Position numbers and translations under genes: made by a program
The notes under the pieces: model-generated
Told to the model about the DNA's origin: nothing
What the model saw: only the letters and a program-made list of their open reading frames with translations
Databases searched by the model: none
NCBI GenBank assembly: GCA_965216905.1
Contig: OZ244213.1
Span: forward strand, 2,294,001 to 2,358,000
Length of the DNA: 64,000 bases
Source of the DNA: G965216905 sp965216905
Lineage (GTDB): Bacteria > Actinomycetota > Acidimicrobiia > Spongiisociales > ZC4RG35
Direction: 5' to 3'
In this document: piece after piece, positions 43,236-51,619 of the stretch
Layout: each line of letters starts with the position of its first letter
Numbering within the stretch: position 1 is the stretch's first letter

Positions 43236-44175
43236 CGTCGACCTCCGAAGCGGGTTGCTTGAATTGGTCCCGTCCGGCTCGGATGAACTGCGATCGCCAG
43301 GTTTCGAGCCGTTCGGTGTCGGTCCCGTACTCGTCGGCCACGTACCGTGGGTCGGCGCCGGCGATGATCCGGAGAACCGCCTCCACCTTCTCGTTGGCAG
43401 TCCAGGGTCCGCCCTTGGTCGCCGACGTGGTTCGGTACATCGATTGCTCCACCTCGTCCCGGTACCGGCCGACGACCTCCAATGCCGGACCGACGGCCCG
43501 CACCTTGCCATGGTCGAGCCATGCGGCCCGGTCGCAGAACTCGGCGACGCGATCGAGTGCATGCGAGACGAAGACGATGGTCCCGGATCGATCGAGGAGC
43601 GCCTGCATGGACAGGAGGCTCTTCTTCCGAAAAGCCTCGTCGCCAACGGCCAGGACCTCGTCGAGCAGGAGTATCTCCGGATCCATGAACATCCCGACCG
43701 AGAAGGCAAGGCGGGAGAACATCCCTGAGGAGTAGGTCTTGAGCGGCCGATCGATCGCATGCTCCAACTCCGCGTACGAGACGACATCGTCGAAGCGCTC
43801 GTCGATCTGCCGGGTGGTGAGCCCATTGGCCAGGCCGCCGAGGTAGACGTTCCGCCGGCCGGTGAGCTCGGGCACGAAGCCCACGCCCAGCGACAGCAGC
43901 GTCGAGAGCTTGCCCCGCCGGACGACCGTGCCTCCATCCGGTGGAAGCGTTCCGGCCATGACCCGAAGAAGTGTGCTCTTGCCGGCACCGTTGTGTCCGA
44001 TGACGCCGAACGCCTCACCACGTGTCACTCGGAAGCTGACGTCGTCGAGCGCAACCACCGGCTGACTCCGGCGTTGCCGCCCACCGGCCAGAAACTTCCG
44101 AAGTGTTGGCGTCGACTCGACGTACGGCCGGAACCGAACGGTGACGTGCTGGATATCGAGTGCGTAGTCGGTCAC
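43225..44175 (-). CDS. Wzt-like ABC transporter ATPase with a C-terminal HTH-like extension
   Basis: A 316-residue ATPase for polysaccharide or teichoic-acid type export. Walker A GHNGAGKST (60-68), signature YSSGMFSRLAFSV (148-160), Walker B ILLLDE (168-173). Residues 257-303 (PWTANEKVEAVLRIIAGADP onward) do not look like the usual sugar-binding tail of Wzt but like the helix-turn-helix module of DUF1153 or IS3-type OrfA proteins. GTG start overlaps the permease stop (GTGA). Confidence 0.9.
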   Translation of the reverse strand: MTDYALDIQHVTVRFRPYVESTPTLRKFLAGGRQRRSQPVVALDDVSFRVTRGEAFGVIGHNGAGKSTLLRVMAGTLPPDGGTVVRRGKLSTLLSLGVGFVPELTGRRNVYLGGLANGLTTRQIDERFDDVVSYAELEHAIDRPLKTYSSGMFSRLAFSVGMFMDPEILLLDEVLAVGDEAFRKKSLLSMQALLDRSGTIVFVSHALDRVAEFCDRAAWLDHGKVRAVGPALEVVGRYRDEVEQSMYRTTSATKGGPWTANEKVEAVLRIIAGADPRYVADEYGTDTERLETWRSQFIRAGRDQFKQPASEVDGAS

Positions 44176-45002
44176 AGGTAGCGAACCATCTTCGATTCGT
44201 TTCTCACGAAGGTCGCCACCCCGAGCACCCCGATCGCCGCCGTCCAACCGATCGACGTGGCGAGCGAGCCGGGATGGAGTGGTGCCCCGGTCAACGCCCA
44301 GCGGTACAGCGACAGCAGCGAGAACATGGGATTGGTCCGAAGCAGGGTGGCCATCAGCGGTGAGAGGCGATCGATCTGGTCGAGCCGCCAGATGATCGGC
44401 GACAGGTAGAGCCAAATCCTCAGCAGGTAGGGCAGAACGTTGTTGAGGTCTCTGAAAGGGACGGCCAGGCGGGCGGCGAGCGAACCGAGCCCGAGGTTGA
44501 AAGCGGTGTGGAGGGCGACGATCAGCGGGAGGGTGAGGGTGGTGCTGCTCAGTCCGCCGATTGCGGGCGAGATGGTGACGAAGAAGACCAGGAGCGAGGC
44601 GCCGAACCCGACCAGGCCTTGTACCAGCGCCGACACCGGCAGGATCAGCCGGGGGAACTTCAGGTTGGCCAGCAGCCTGGTGTTCTGGATGACGCTGTTG
44701 GCGCCCCCCTGAACGGCTGCTCGGGTGTAGTAGAACGGAAACATGCCCGACAGGAGGTATCCGATGAACTCCATCCCACCGCGATCGGAGGTCCTGAGCA
44801 CGATTCCGAACACCAGGAAATAGATCAGCCCCAGGAACAGCGGGTCCAGCACCCACCACACCAATCCGAGCGCGGTGGAGGCATTGCGAGCCCGCATGCT
44901 GCCGATCGCCAGGTACCACGCGAACTCGCGGCGTTCCCAGAGGTCGGCGAGGTAGCGCGAGACACGGGCAGCCATGGAGGCTCTGCCGGTGGTGGTGTAC
45001 AT
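44172..45002 (-). CDS. Wzm-like ABC transporter permease (ABC-2 type)
   Basis: A 276-residue permease with six predicted helices, paired with the Wzt-like ATPase for export of an undecaprenyl-linked glycan. ALGLVWWVLDPLFLGLIYF and the SPIIWRLDQI segment match polysaccharide exporters. Start ATG 45002 is favoured by TAGACT eight bases upstream; an internal ATG at 44975 is possible. It heads a run of seven minus-strand genes down to 37935. Confidence 0.88.
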   Translation of the reverse strand: MYTTTGRASMAARVSRYLADLWERREFAWYLAIGSMRARNASTALGLVWWVLDPLFLGLIYFLVFGIVLRTSDRGGMEFIGYLLSGMFPFYYTRAAVQGGANSVIQNTRLLANLKFPRLILPVSALVQGLVGFGASLLVFFVTISPAIGGLSSTTLTLPLIVALHTAFNLGLGSLAARLAVPFRDLNNVLPYLLRIWLYLSPIIWRLDQIDRLSPLMATLLRTNPMFSLLSLYRWALTGAPLHPGSLATSIGWTAAIGVLGVATFVRNESKMVRYL

Positions 45003-45010
45003 CGGACAGG

Positions 45011-45016
45011 AGTCTA
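45011..45016 (-). promoter_or_regulatory. -10 element for the ABC-exporter/glycan operon
   Basis: TAGACT (minus strand) ends eight bases before ATG 45002. Confidence 0.5.
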
Positions 45017-45067
45017 CGTTGCCCGATCGATCGCACGCCCCGGCTCGGTGGACCGGACAGAAGGAGG

Positions 45068-45073
45068 TAGCCT
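45068..45073 (+). promoter_or_regulatory. Possible -10 element or ribosome-site region of the DUF3048 gene
   Basis: TAGCCT ends eight bases before ATG 45082. AAGGAGGT at 45061-45068 could instead be a ribosome binding site, though 13 bases is long. Confidence 0.35.
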
Positions 45074-45081
45074 CGCCGGCC

Positions 45082-46074
45082 ATGTCTCGTGTGTTGCTCA
45101 TCGTTCTCACGACCGTTTCGATGCTCGCCGCCTGCAACTCGGCAGATCCGACGGACACGACGGCGGCAGGTTCGGCCGGAACCGCCACGGCCGGACCGGA
45201 TGCATCCGTTGCAGAGCCCATCCAGGTCGACCCCCAACCATCGGAACCGGTGGTCGGAGGGCGCACCCTCGTGGCGGTCAAGGTGGACAACGCGCCAACC
45301 GCCCGCCCGGCGGTGGGGATCGATCGGGCGACCCTTCTCACCGAGGTCGAGGTCGAAGGCGGCATGACCCGATTCGCAGCCTTCTTCGCCCCGGACGCAT
45401 TCCCGGACGTGGTCGGCCCGGTCCGCTCGGTTCGGCCGGTCGATGCGAGCCTCGTGAGCGCCTTCGCCTCCGCCGTGGTCAGCACCGGTGGCCGGCCGTG
45501 GGTGATCGGCGCCGTCGAGGCCGCCGGTGTCCGCTCCATCGACGAGCTCGAAGCCAGTGGCTTCCAGTTCGCCGTCGATCGCGATCCGCCGCACAACATC
45601 TTCGCCTCGCTGGGCCAGTTGCTGGATGCTTCCGATCTGATACCTCGGCCGTGGCTGGGTGAGGGTGATTGGCCCTCGGGCTCGGAGGCGGCGTCGGTGA
45701 CGATCCCCTTCGCCGAACCCGCGACGTGGGAGTTCGCCGACGGCGTATACACGCGGCAGGGCTACGAGGTCGCAGCCGGTCCCGATGGTGCCGGCAGCGG
45801 GACGCTCCAGGTCGAGACGGTGGTTGTCCTATCCGCCGCCAAACGGTCGGCGGGTTACACCGACTCGCTGGGTTCGGACGTCCCGACCTTTGACCTGGTC
45901 GGCTCCGGCGCCCTGCAGGTGTTCAACGGTGGCACGGTGGTGGCCGGGTCGTGGTCTCGGTCGGCTCAAGCCGATCCTTTCGTCTTCGTCGACGAGTCGG
46001 GTGCGGAGTTGGGCGTGCCGGGCGAGCGGGTGTACCTTGCGGTGCTCGATCGGGAACTGACTCCCGAGTTCTGA
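45082..46074 (+). CDS. DUF3048-family lipoprotein (YerB-like)
   Basis: A 330-residue lipoprotein: lipobox TVSMLAAC, a Thr/Ala-rich spacer, and the DUF3048 core (VAVKVDNAPTARPAVGIDRA, FFAPDAFPDVVGPVRSVRP, the C-terminal SWSRSAQADPFVF). Family function is unproven; it is an extracytoplasmic envelope protein. Divergent from the ABC exporter (79 bases). Confidence 0.88.
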   Translation: MSRVLLIVLTTVSMLAACNSADPTDTTAAGSAGTATAGPDASVAEPIQVDPQPSEPVVGGRTLVAVKVDNAPTARPAVGIDRATLLTEVEVEGGMTRFAAFFAPDAFPDVVGPVRSVRPVDASLVSAFASAVVSTGGRPWVIGAVEAAGVRSIDELEASGFQFAVDRDPPHNIFASLGQLLDASDLIPRPWLGEGDWPSGSEAASVTIPFAEPATWEFADGVYTRQGYEVAAGPDGAGSGTLQVETVVVLSAAKRSAGYTDSLGSDVPTFDLVGSGALQVFNGGTVVAGSWSRSAQADPFVFVDESGAELGVPGERVYLAVLDRELTPEF

Positions 46075-46079
46075 TCAAG

Positions 46080-46100
46080 ATCTGGTAGCCCACTCCAGAT
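46080..46100 (+). terminator. Weak hairpin after the DUF3048 gene
   Basis: ATCTGG (46080-46085) pairs with CCAGAT (46095-46100), followed by TTTCT. Short stem; may be a weak terminator. Confidence 0.3.
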
Positions 46101-46128
46101 TTCTCCCCCAACTGTCGAGATTCTCCTC

Positions 46129-47256
46129 ATGCCCCGAACAAGAGCCCTGTTTCCGTTCGTCCTGGTTCTCCTCACCACGCTGATGATCGCTGTGCCGGCG
46201 TCGGCGGACGACCCGCCGGGATTCACCCCCGACGCGATCCTCTTCCCCGTCGATGGGGAGACCCACTACACCGACACGTTCGGTGCCCCGCGTGGCGGTG
46301 ACCGCACCCATGCCGGAGTCGACCTGATGGCCGACAAGGGGACGCCGGTGGTCGCCGTCGCCGACGGCGTCGTCGGTTGGATCGGCCGGACGTGCTGCTA
46401 TTTCTCGATCGATCACGGCGGCGGCTGGGAGACCTGGTACATCCATCTGAACAACGACACTCCCGGCACCGACGACGGAGCCGGCTGCCCGACGCCCGAT
46501 GCCCCGAGTTGCGGTATCGCCGCGTGGATCGATCGCGGCGTCCCGGTGGAGGCCGGACAGGTGATCGGCTGGGTCGGCGACTCGGGCAACGCCGAGTACA
46601 CGGGCTCGCATCTGCATTTCGAGATCCGCAAGGACGGCGAGGCAATCAACCCCTATCCCTACGTGCTGGCCGCAGAGGGGCGAGATGCACCTCCTCCGGA
46701 ACCATGGTGGGATGGCCATTTTCAGGACGACGAGGAGTCTGTCCATCAGGCCGACATCGACCGGATCCACGCGGAGGGGCTGACCAGGGGCTGCAACCCA
46801 CCCGAGAACACCCAGTACTGCCCCGATCGGCAGATCACCCGGGGAGAGATGGCCGCGTTCATTCGGCGGCTGCAGGATCTCCCGGCGGCGGCGGACAGCT
46901 ACTTCATCGACGACGACGACAACATCTTCTCCGACGACATCGACGCCATCACCGAAGCCGGTATCGGGTTCGGATGCACCGAGACCGAGTTCTGCCCGGA
47001 TCAGCCCTTGCTTCGCCACGAGATGGCGGAACTCCTCGTTCGTACGTTTGAGTACGAAGTCCCCGACGCCGAGGACCGATTCATCGACGACGACGGGCTG
47101 GCCTTCGAGCACTCGATCGACGTGCTGGCCGCGGTCGGGGTCACCTACGGCTGCAACCCGCCCGACAACACCCGATTCTGCCCGGAACGTCCGTTGACGC
47201 GGGCTGAGATGGCGTCGTTCTTCGTGCGAGCACTCGACCTCGTCGAAGCTCCGTAG
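46129..47256 (+). CDS. Secreted M23 peptidase with three cysteine-type S-layer-like repeats
   Basis: A 375-residue exported protein: signal peptide (1-26, ending VPASA), an M23 LytM-type domain (about 35-175) with zinc ligands His61 and Asp65 (THAGVDL) and His163 (SHLHFEI), plus His106, then three repeats (about 200-375). The M23 zinc site looks intact, so it may cut peptidoglycan cross-bridges; the repeats would hold it at the wall. The repeats diverge more than those of the 56-63 kb proteins. Confidence 0.92.
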   Translation: MPRTRALFPFVLVLLTTLMIAVPASADDPPGFTPDAILFPVDGETHYTDTFGAPRGGDRTHAGVDLMADKGTPVVAVADGVVGWIGRTCCYFSIDHGGGWETWYIHLNNDTPGTDDGAGCPTPDAPSCGIAAWIDRGVPVEAGQVIGWVGDSGNAEYTGSHLHFEIRKDGEAINPYPYVLAAEGRDAPPPEPWWDGHFQDDEESVHQADIDRIHAEGLTRGCNPPENTQYCPDRQITRGEMAAFIRRLQDLPAAADSYFIDDDDNIFSDDIDAITEAGIGFGCTETEFCPDQPLLRHEMAELLVRTFEYEVPDAEDRFIDDDGLAFEHSIDVLAAVGVTYGCNPPDNTRFCPERPLTRAEMASFFVRALDLVEAP

Positions 47257-47259
47257 CTC

Positions 47260-47466
47260 TCACCCCAGCCAGTAGGCGCCTCGCATCGCCGGAGGTGCGT
47301 CGTCCATTCGGCGCGCCACCTCGTCGAGGTCGATGCGAAGCGAGGATGCGCCATCGGTGACGCCCTCGGAATCTGCCGGGCGGTCGCCGGTGCGAGCACG
47401 GTTCGGGGGAGCGGTTTGCGCGGATGGGGGGAGGTCGCGTGGTCGTGAGTCTCTCGCTCGGTCCAT
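47260..47466 (-). CDS. Possible small 68-residue protein
   Basis: A short frame filling an otherwise empty gap: a Pro/Arg-rich N-terminus and a conserved-looking end SSLRIDLDEVARRMDDAPPA then MRGAYWLG. GGAAAGG lies about eight bases before its ATG, and it is convergent with the M23 gene and divergent from the membrane protein. No family recognised. The opposite-strand extension of the membrane protein is the alternative reading. Confidence 0.42.
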   Translation of the reverse strand: MDRARDSRPRDLPPSAQTAPPNRARTGDRPADSEGVTDGASSLRIDLDEVARRMDDAPPAMRGAYWLG

Positions 47467-47535
47467 GTCGGACACCTTTCCGCCCACCCCTCCGATCAAC
47501 GTACTCCGCGCCAGCCGAGAAGTGAAGGGCCCTCG

Positions 47536-47541
47536 TAGGCT
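47536..47541 (+). promoter_or_regulatory. -10 element for the 226-residue membrane protein
   Basis: TAGGCT ends seven bases before ATG 47549, which sets that start rather than an in-frame ATG at 47465. Confidence 0.5.
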
Positions 47542-47548
47542 GCGACCG

Positions 47549-48229
47549 ATGGAACGAGCGGTCGTCATCTCGGCCTCGTGGGTCATGGTGTTGACGCTCC
47601 TGGCGCTCGTGTTGCTGTGGGTTCCCGTCGGCACGAACCTGCTGGTGGCCACCACCGTCCATCTGTCGGCGGTGGTGATTCCGGGATTGGTACTCGCCAT
47701 GCGGATCATTCCCTCGACGATGCCGGAACCGTGGTTTGAAGCCCGTACGCCCACAGGTCGATGGCTGCGGACGGGTGTCGGTGTGGTGGCGCTCGTCACG
47801 GGCCAGGCGGCGCTGGTGACTCTCGCCTCGTCGGCGGCGCTGCGACTCCAGCCCTCGTTGCAGTTCCTGCAGTTGTTGTCCGCCATGGACATTGCCTGGG
47901 TGACGACCGGCACGATGGTGGGTCTCTGGTGGTACTGGGGGAGAAGGGCGTCGATGGCGGGCGGCGTCCTGATGGCGATGGTGTGCGTGTGGTCGAGTTG
48001 GCGATACCTGGCCGTGGTCGGGTTCGCCGACGACGGGGGATGGCTGGTCGACGGGGCGGCTATGTTGAGGATGGTGATCCCGATCGATGCGATGGCTGCC
48101 GGATTGGCGATCGGTGCATTGGCGATCGGTGTCCGGAAGCGCGCTGCCGGGGACGTCGGAGCACCGTCGGCGGGACGTGCCCGTCCGAGCGTGGACCGCC
48201 GAGGGGCAGGCGACGATGGAGCCACCTGA
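47549..48229 (+). CDS. Membrane protein of unknown function
   Basis: A 226-residue protein with about six hydrophobic helices (for example WVMVLTLLALVLLWVPVG) and a short basic, polar C-terminal tail. No recognised family. It overlaps the following methyltransferase gene by 14 bases, so the two are probably co-expressed. Confidence 0.68.
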   Translation: MERAVVISASWVMVLTLLALVLLWVPVGTNLLVATTVHLSAVVIPGLVLAMRIIPSTMPEPWFEARTPTGRWLRTGVGVVALVTGQAALVTLASSAALRLQPSLQFLQLLSAMDIAWVTTGTMVGLWWYWGRRASMAGGVLMAMVCVWSSWRYLAVVGFADDGGWLVDGAAMLRMVIPIDAMAAGLAIGALAIGVRKRAAGDVGAPSAGRARPSVDRRGAGDDGAT

Positions 48230-49100
48230 GCGTCGGTGGTCCGGCGATGCGGACGACGTCCCGCCGTGGTCGGAGGAGGTCCTGTCGTGGTCGGACGGGC
48301 TCCTCGAATCAGAACCCGGGGTCTTCACGACCGCCACACCACCCGAAGCCGTCTCCTATCCGGGAGCCGGCCACATCGTGAATGAGTCGATCGAGCGCAC
48401 GTCCTTCTGGTTCCAGCATCGCAACGCCGCGGTCTTGGCCACGATCGCACGATTCCCGCCGGCCGGGGTGTTGTTGGATCTGGGCGGCGGCACCGGACTG
48501 GTCAGTGCGGCGCTCTCGGGAGCCGGTCAACCGGTGGTGTTGTTGGAACCGACCGAGGTCGGTGTCCGGGCGGCGCAACGGAAGGGGGGCTTCCCGATCA
48601 TTCATGCCCGTTTCCAGGACATGGGGTTGAGGGCGGGCTCCTTGGCGGCGGTCGGGATGTTCGATGTCATCGAACACATCGAGGATGACGTCGAGTTCCT
48701 GTCATCCCTCACCGAGGGTTTGGTTCGAGGTGGACGGATCTATCTGACGGTTCCCGCCCACCGCTGGTTGTGGTCGGCGGCAGATGAACGCGCCGGGCAC
48801 TATCGACGGTACACACGTGACACCCTGGTTTCGACGGTGCGCCGAGCCGGCTATCGAGTGCTGTTCGACAGCTACTTCTTCTCCTTCTTGCCGCCTGCCA
48901 TTCTCGTGGGTCGCACGCTGGCAGACCGGTTGGCATCCTCCTCCCGGAGCCACGCAACCCGGACCTCCGGGCAACACACGCTGCCGGCCGGTCCGGCGGG
49001 TCGTGCCCTCCGATGGATCATGTCGAGGGAGCTGGCACGGCTTCGATCCGGACGAATCCCGGTGGGCGCCAGCCTGATGCTGGTCGCCGAGCGGGAATGA
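48216..49100 (+). CDS. Class I SAM-dependent methyltransferase
   Basis: A 294-residue methyltransferase. Motif I LLDLGGGTGLVSAAL, then LLEPTEVG, and the post-motif VGMFDVIEHIEDD and VRGGRIYLTVPAHRWLWS. This variant with EHIEDD and a C-terminal hydrophobic hairpin (YFFSFLPPAILVG) is common among glycan- or lipid-linked methyltransferases. The substrate is unknown; glycan context is suggested by neighbours. Confidence 0.85.
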   Translation: MEPPERRWSGDADDVPPWSEEVLSWSDGLLESEPGVFTTATPPEAVSYPGAGHIVNESIERTSFWFQHRNAAVLATIARFPPAGVLLDLGGGTGLVSAALSGAGQPVVLLEPTEVGVRAAQRKGGFPIIHARFQDMGLRAGSLAAVGMFDVIEHIEDDVEFLSSLTEGLVRGGRIYLTVPAHRWLWSAADERAGHYRRYTRDTLVSTVRRAGYRVLFDSYFFSFLPPAILVGRTLADRLASSSRSHATRTSGQHTLPAGPAGRALRWIMSRELARLRSGRIPVGASLMLVAERE

Positions 49101-49110
49101 CCTCGATCGC

Positions 49111-50088
49111 CTAGCTGTGGAACGCGGGGAGGTTGTCCCGGATGATGTGGATGGGGGTGGCCCATCCGAGCGCTCCGTGGGGTCGGTGGTGATTGTAGAA
49201 GTGGATGAACCCGTCGTAGGCGTCCGTCCGGTCTTGGTCTGACGTCCAGTCACAGATGTAGGCCCATTCCTCCAACAGGATGCGATGGAACCGTTCGATC
49301 TTGCCGTTGGTCTGAGGCCGATACGGGCGAGTCTTCTTCACAGTCGTGCCGGTTGCAGCACACGTCTCGTGCCAGAGGCGGGATCGGTAACAAGACCCGT
49401 TGTCGGTGATCACCCGCTCACACGTGATACCCAGGCTCGAGTAGAAGGCGGCGGCTCTGGTCCAGAACCCAGCAGCGGTGGTGGCTTGTTCGTCTGGGTG
49501 GATCTCGGAGTAGACGATGCGGGTCCGGTCGTCGATGGCCGAATGCAGGTAGGCGTAGCCGGCACCCGAATGACCTCGGTAGGCGTCGTTGCCCCTGCCG
49601 TGCATCCGCCAGCCGCCCCCAGCTGGGATCCGAGCCAGCTTCTTGATGTCAACGTGGATCAACTCGCCCGGCCGTTCCCGCTGATACCGGCGGACCGGTT
49701 CGGTTGCGGTGGCCCGATCACCCCGATCCAGTCTTCCCAGTCCCGCCTGGTTGAGGATGTTCTGGACCGTCGAGGCTGCCAGCCCGACCTGGAATGCGAT
49801 CCAGGCCGCGCCCTTGCGACGCTTCTTCCGCAACCGGATCACCTGCCGACGGATCGACCTGGGGGTGCGGTTGGGAGACGAATGCGGACGAGACGACCGA
49901 TCCCGAAGCCCTGCTGGCCCTTCGGCCAGGAACCGGTCTCGCCACTTCCGCACCGTCTTGGCGTCGACCTGGAACCGTTCCGCCGTTGCCTCGATCGTCC
50001 AATGCCTGACCAGGACACAATCGACCATACGGCGCCGACCCTCCGGCGTGAACGGCGCATTCGGATGCTGGCTTCTAGCGTGTGACAC
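49111..50088 (-). CDS. IS481-family transposase
   Basis: A 325-residue DDE transposase. N-terminal helix-turn-helix (TIEATAERFQVDAKTVRKWR), then the catalytic triad: Asp in ELIHVDIKK, Asp in VITDNGSCY, Glu in TNGKIERFHR. The GTG at 50088 has AAGGAGG five bases upstream and is preferred to an ATG 33 bases further out. Its TAG stop lies in the CTAG target sequence outside the element, so the stop is supplied by the host DNA. Confidence 0.92.
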   Translation of the reverse strand: MSHARSQHPNAPFTPEGRRRMVDCVLVRHWTIEATAERFQVDAKTVRKWRDRFLAEGPAGLRDRSSRPHSSPNRTPRSIRRQVIRLRKKRRKGAAWIAFQVGLAASTVQNILNQAGLGRLDRGDRATATEPVRRYQRERPGELIHVDIKKLARIPAGGGWRMHGRGNDAYRGHSGAGYAYLHSAIDDRTRIVYSEIHPDEQATTAAGFWTRAAAFYSSLGITCERVITDNGSCYRSRLWHETCAATGTTVKKTRPYRPQTNGKIERFHRILLEEWAYICDWTSDQDRTDAYDGFIHFYNHHRPHGALGWATPIHIIRDNLPAFHS

Positions 50089-50196
50089 GAGCCCTCCTTG
50101 CTGAGATGTGAGTCGTTTCAACCCACAGTCTCGCTCGGAGGGCTCACCTCATCCGTTCACACCATCCCGCCAAGAACAACCTCCCCGGTCGTCACA
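49116..50196 (-). mobile_element. IS481-family insertion sequence
   Basis: About 1.08 kb. Terminal inverted repeats at 49116-49136 and 50176-50196 match at 16 of 21 positions (TGTG, five mismatches, then CGGGGAGGTTGT). CCTAG flanks both ends (49110-49114 and 50197-50201), which agrees with the CTAG target preference of IS481 elements. Exact boundaries could shift by one base. Single copy in the window, with an intact transposase. Confidence 0.88.
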
Positions 50197-50197
50197 C

Positions 50198-51619
50198 CTA
50201 GAAACCCCTCGAATCGGCCGCGAGCGCGTCGTAGAGGTTCAGCAGCTTCTGGCCTTCACGCTCCCAGTGATACTCGCCCGACGCGGCCGATGCCGCCCGC
50301 TTGTAGGTGTCGAGATCGTCGAGGAGGGTACGGATGCCGTCGGCGATCGCACGAGGGTCCTCGGCGTCGACCACCACTCCGGCGCCTGTCTCTCGTACGA
50401 CCCGGGCGATCTCGGGCCCGGTCGAACCGACCACCGCCACGCCCGCCATCAGGTACTCGAAGAGCTTGTTGGGGAGCGTCGTGTCGTAGCTGATCGAAGC
50501 ACTGACGATGTTGCAGAGACCGATGTCGGCCCCTGCGGTGTGGTCGATCAGCTCTCGGTTTGGGATCGGACCCGTGAACCACACCCGGTCCGACCACCCG
50601 TTGTCGGCGACCATCTTCTCGAGGGCCGGCCGGTGGTAGCCGTACCCGATGATCACCATCACCCCGTCTTCGAGATGATCGAGAGCCGCCAGCGCCGGCT
50701 CGATCCCGCGGTTCTCCTGAATAGAGCCCTGGTAGAGGATGATCGGTTGGTCTTCTGGGAGTCCGAGCTTGGCCCGGAGGTCGACCGGATCGACCGGTTG
50801 TCTTTCCGGCACGTTGATGATCGCGACCGACGGCTCGGGAACCCTCCCATGCAGCCGCCGGTTGAAATCGATCCAGGGTTCGCTGGCCACGATCATGGCG
50901 TCCGCCGCCGGCAGCCACCGACGTTCGGTTCGGGTGGCGGTGAACTTCCACCAGCGGCCCATCCGCGAGCGCTCGGTCGCCAGCTCGTGGCTGTCGTAGA
51001 CGAGTTTGGCGCCGGTCTTCTGCTTGCACCGGTACCCGACCCAGAGCGTGTTGAGGTCGTGGCTGTGGAACACATCGGCTCCGCTGCGGAGGCCAACGTC
51101 GATCATGCGCTGGTTGATCGCGTAGGTCTTCAGCGCGCGACCCTGGATGCCCATGAAGCGCCGCACGACCCGGTACCCGAATCGGAGCACGTCGATGACG
51201 GCTCGGGTGGCGCTCCGTTCGAGGCGCGCCCGGAGGCTCCCGACCGGTGGTGCGACATCGGCCTTCCCGGCAGAGGAATCCGCTTCGAGGAGTTCATCGC
51301 CGGGAGTGGCGGTGGAGGGTCCGGTGACGTCGCCGGGTATGAAGGACGAATCCGAGCTGCCACCGAGCTGAGCGTCGCGAGCCGCGTGGCGAGCGGCCAT
51401 TCGCCGAGCGAATGCATTGAGCTTGTCAACGCCGAACTGCATCCGGGTGACCCGGATGACGGCGATCCCATCGGCGGTCGTCTCCGTCAGCGGGGTCACG
51501 CCCGGTACGAACAGCGCCACCACCGTGACATCGTGGCCGGCGGCGATCAGCGTCTTGGCCTCTTTCGTGACGCGAGCGTCGTACTCGAACGAGTTCTTCA
51601 CGAACATGCAGATCTTCAC
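50198..51619 (-). CDS. Family 4 glycosyltransferase
   Basis: A 473-residue GT-B retaining transferase. N-terminal MFVKNSFEYDARVTKEA, HSHDLNTLWVG, the donor-binding RTLP-like TTLPNKLFEYLMAG near the C-terminus. An insert of about 60 polar residues (near 85-130) is unusual. The stop codon is the TAG of the IS481 target duplication, so the insertion did not truncate the protein. ATGA overlap with the upstream gene. Confidence 0.88.
   Translation of the reverse strand: MKICMFVKNSFEYDARVTKEAKTLIAAGHDVTVVALFVPGVTPLTETTADGIAVIRVTRMQFGVDKLNAFARRMAARHAARDAQLGGSSDSSFIPGDVTGPSTATPGDELLEADSSAGKADVAPPVGSLRARLERSATRAVIDVLRFGYRVVRRFMGIQGRALKTYAINQRMIDVGLRSGADVFHSHDLNTLWVGYRCKQKTGAKLVYDSHELATERSRMGRWWKFTATRTERRWLPAADAMIVASEPWIDFNRRLHGRVPEPSVAIINVPERQPVDPVDLRAKLGLPEDQPIILYQGSIQENRGIEPALAALDHLEDGVMVIIGYGYHRPALEKMVADNGWSDRVWFTGPIPNRELIDHTAGADIGLCNIVSASISYDTTLPNKLFEYLMAGVAVVGSTGPEIARVVRETGAGVVVDAEDPRAIADGIRTLLDDLDTYKRAASAASGEYHWEREGQKLLNLYDALAADSRGF

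Noticed and set aside
43225..45594. N-terminal extension of the ABC ATPase to 789 residues
   Set aside because: The extension is a shadow of the permease and DUF3048 genes; the GTGA overlap marks the true start at 44175.
44172..45752. N-terminal extension of the ABC permease to 526 residues
   Set aside because: The extra part lies antisense to the DUF3048 gene and has no membrane-protein character; ABC-2 permeases of this type are about 270 residues.
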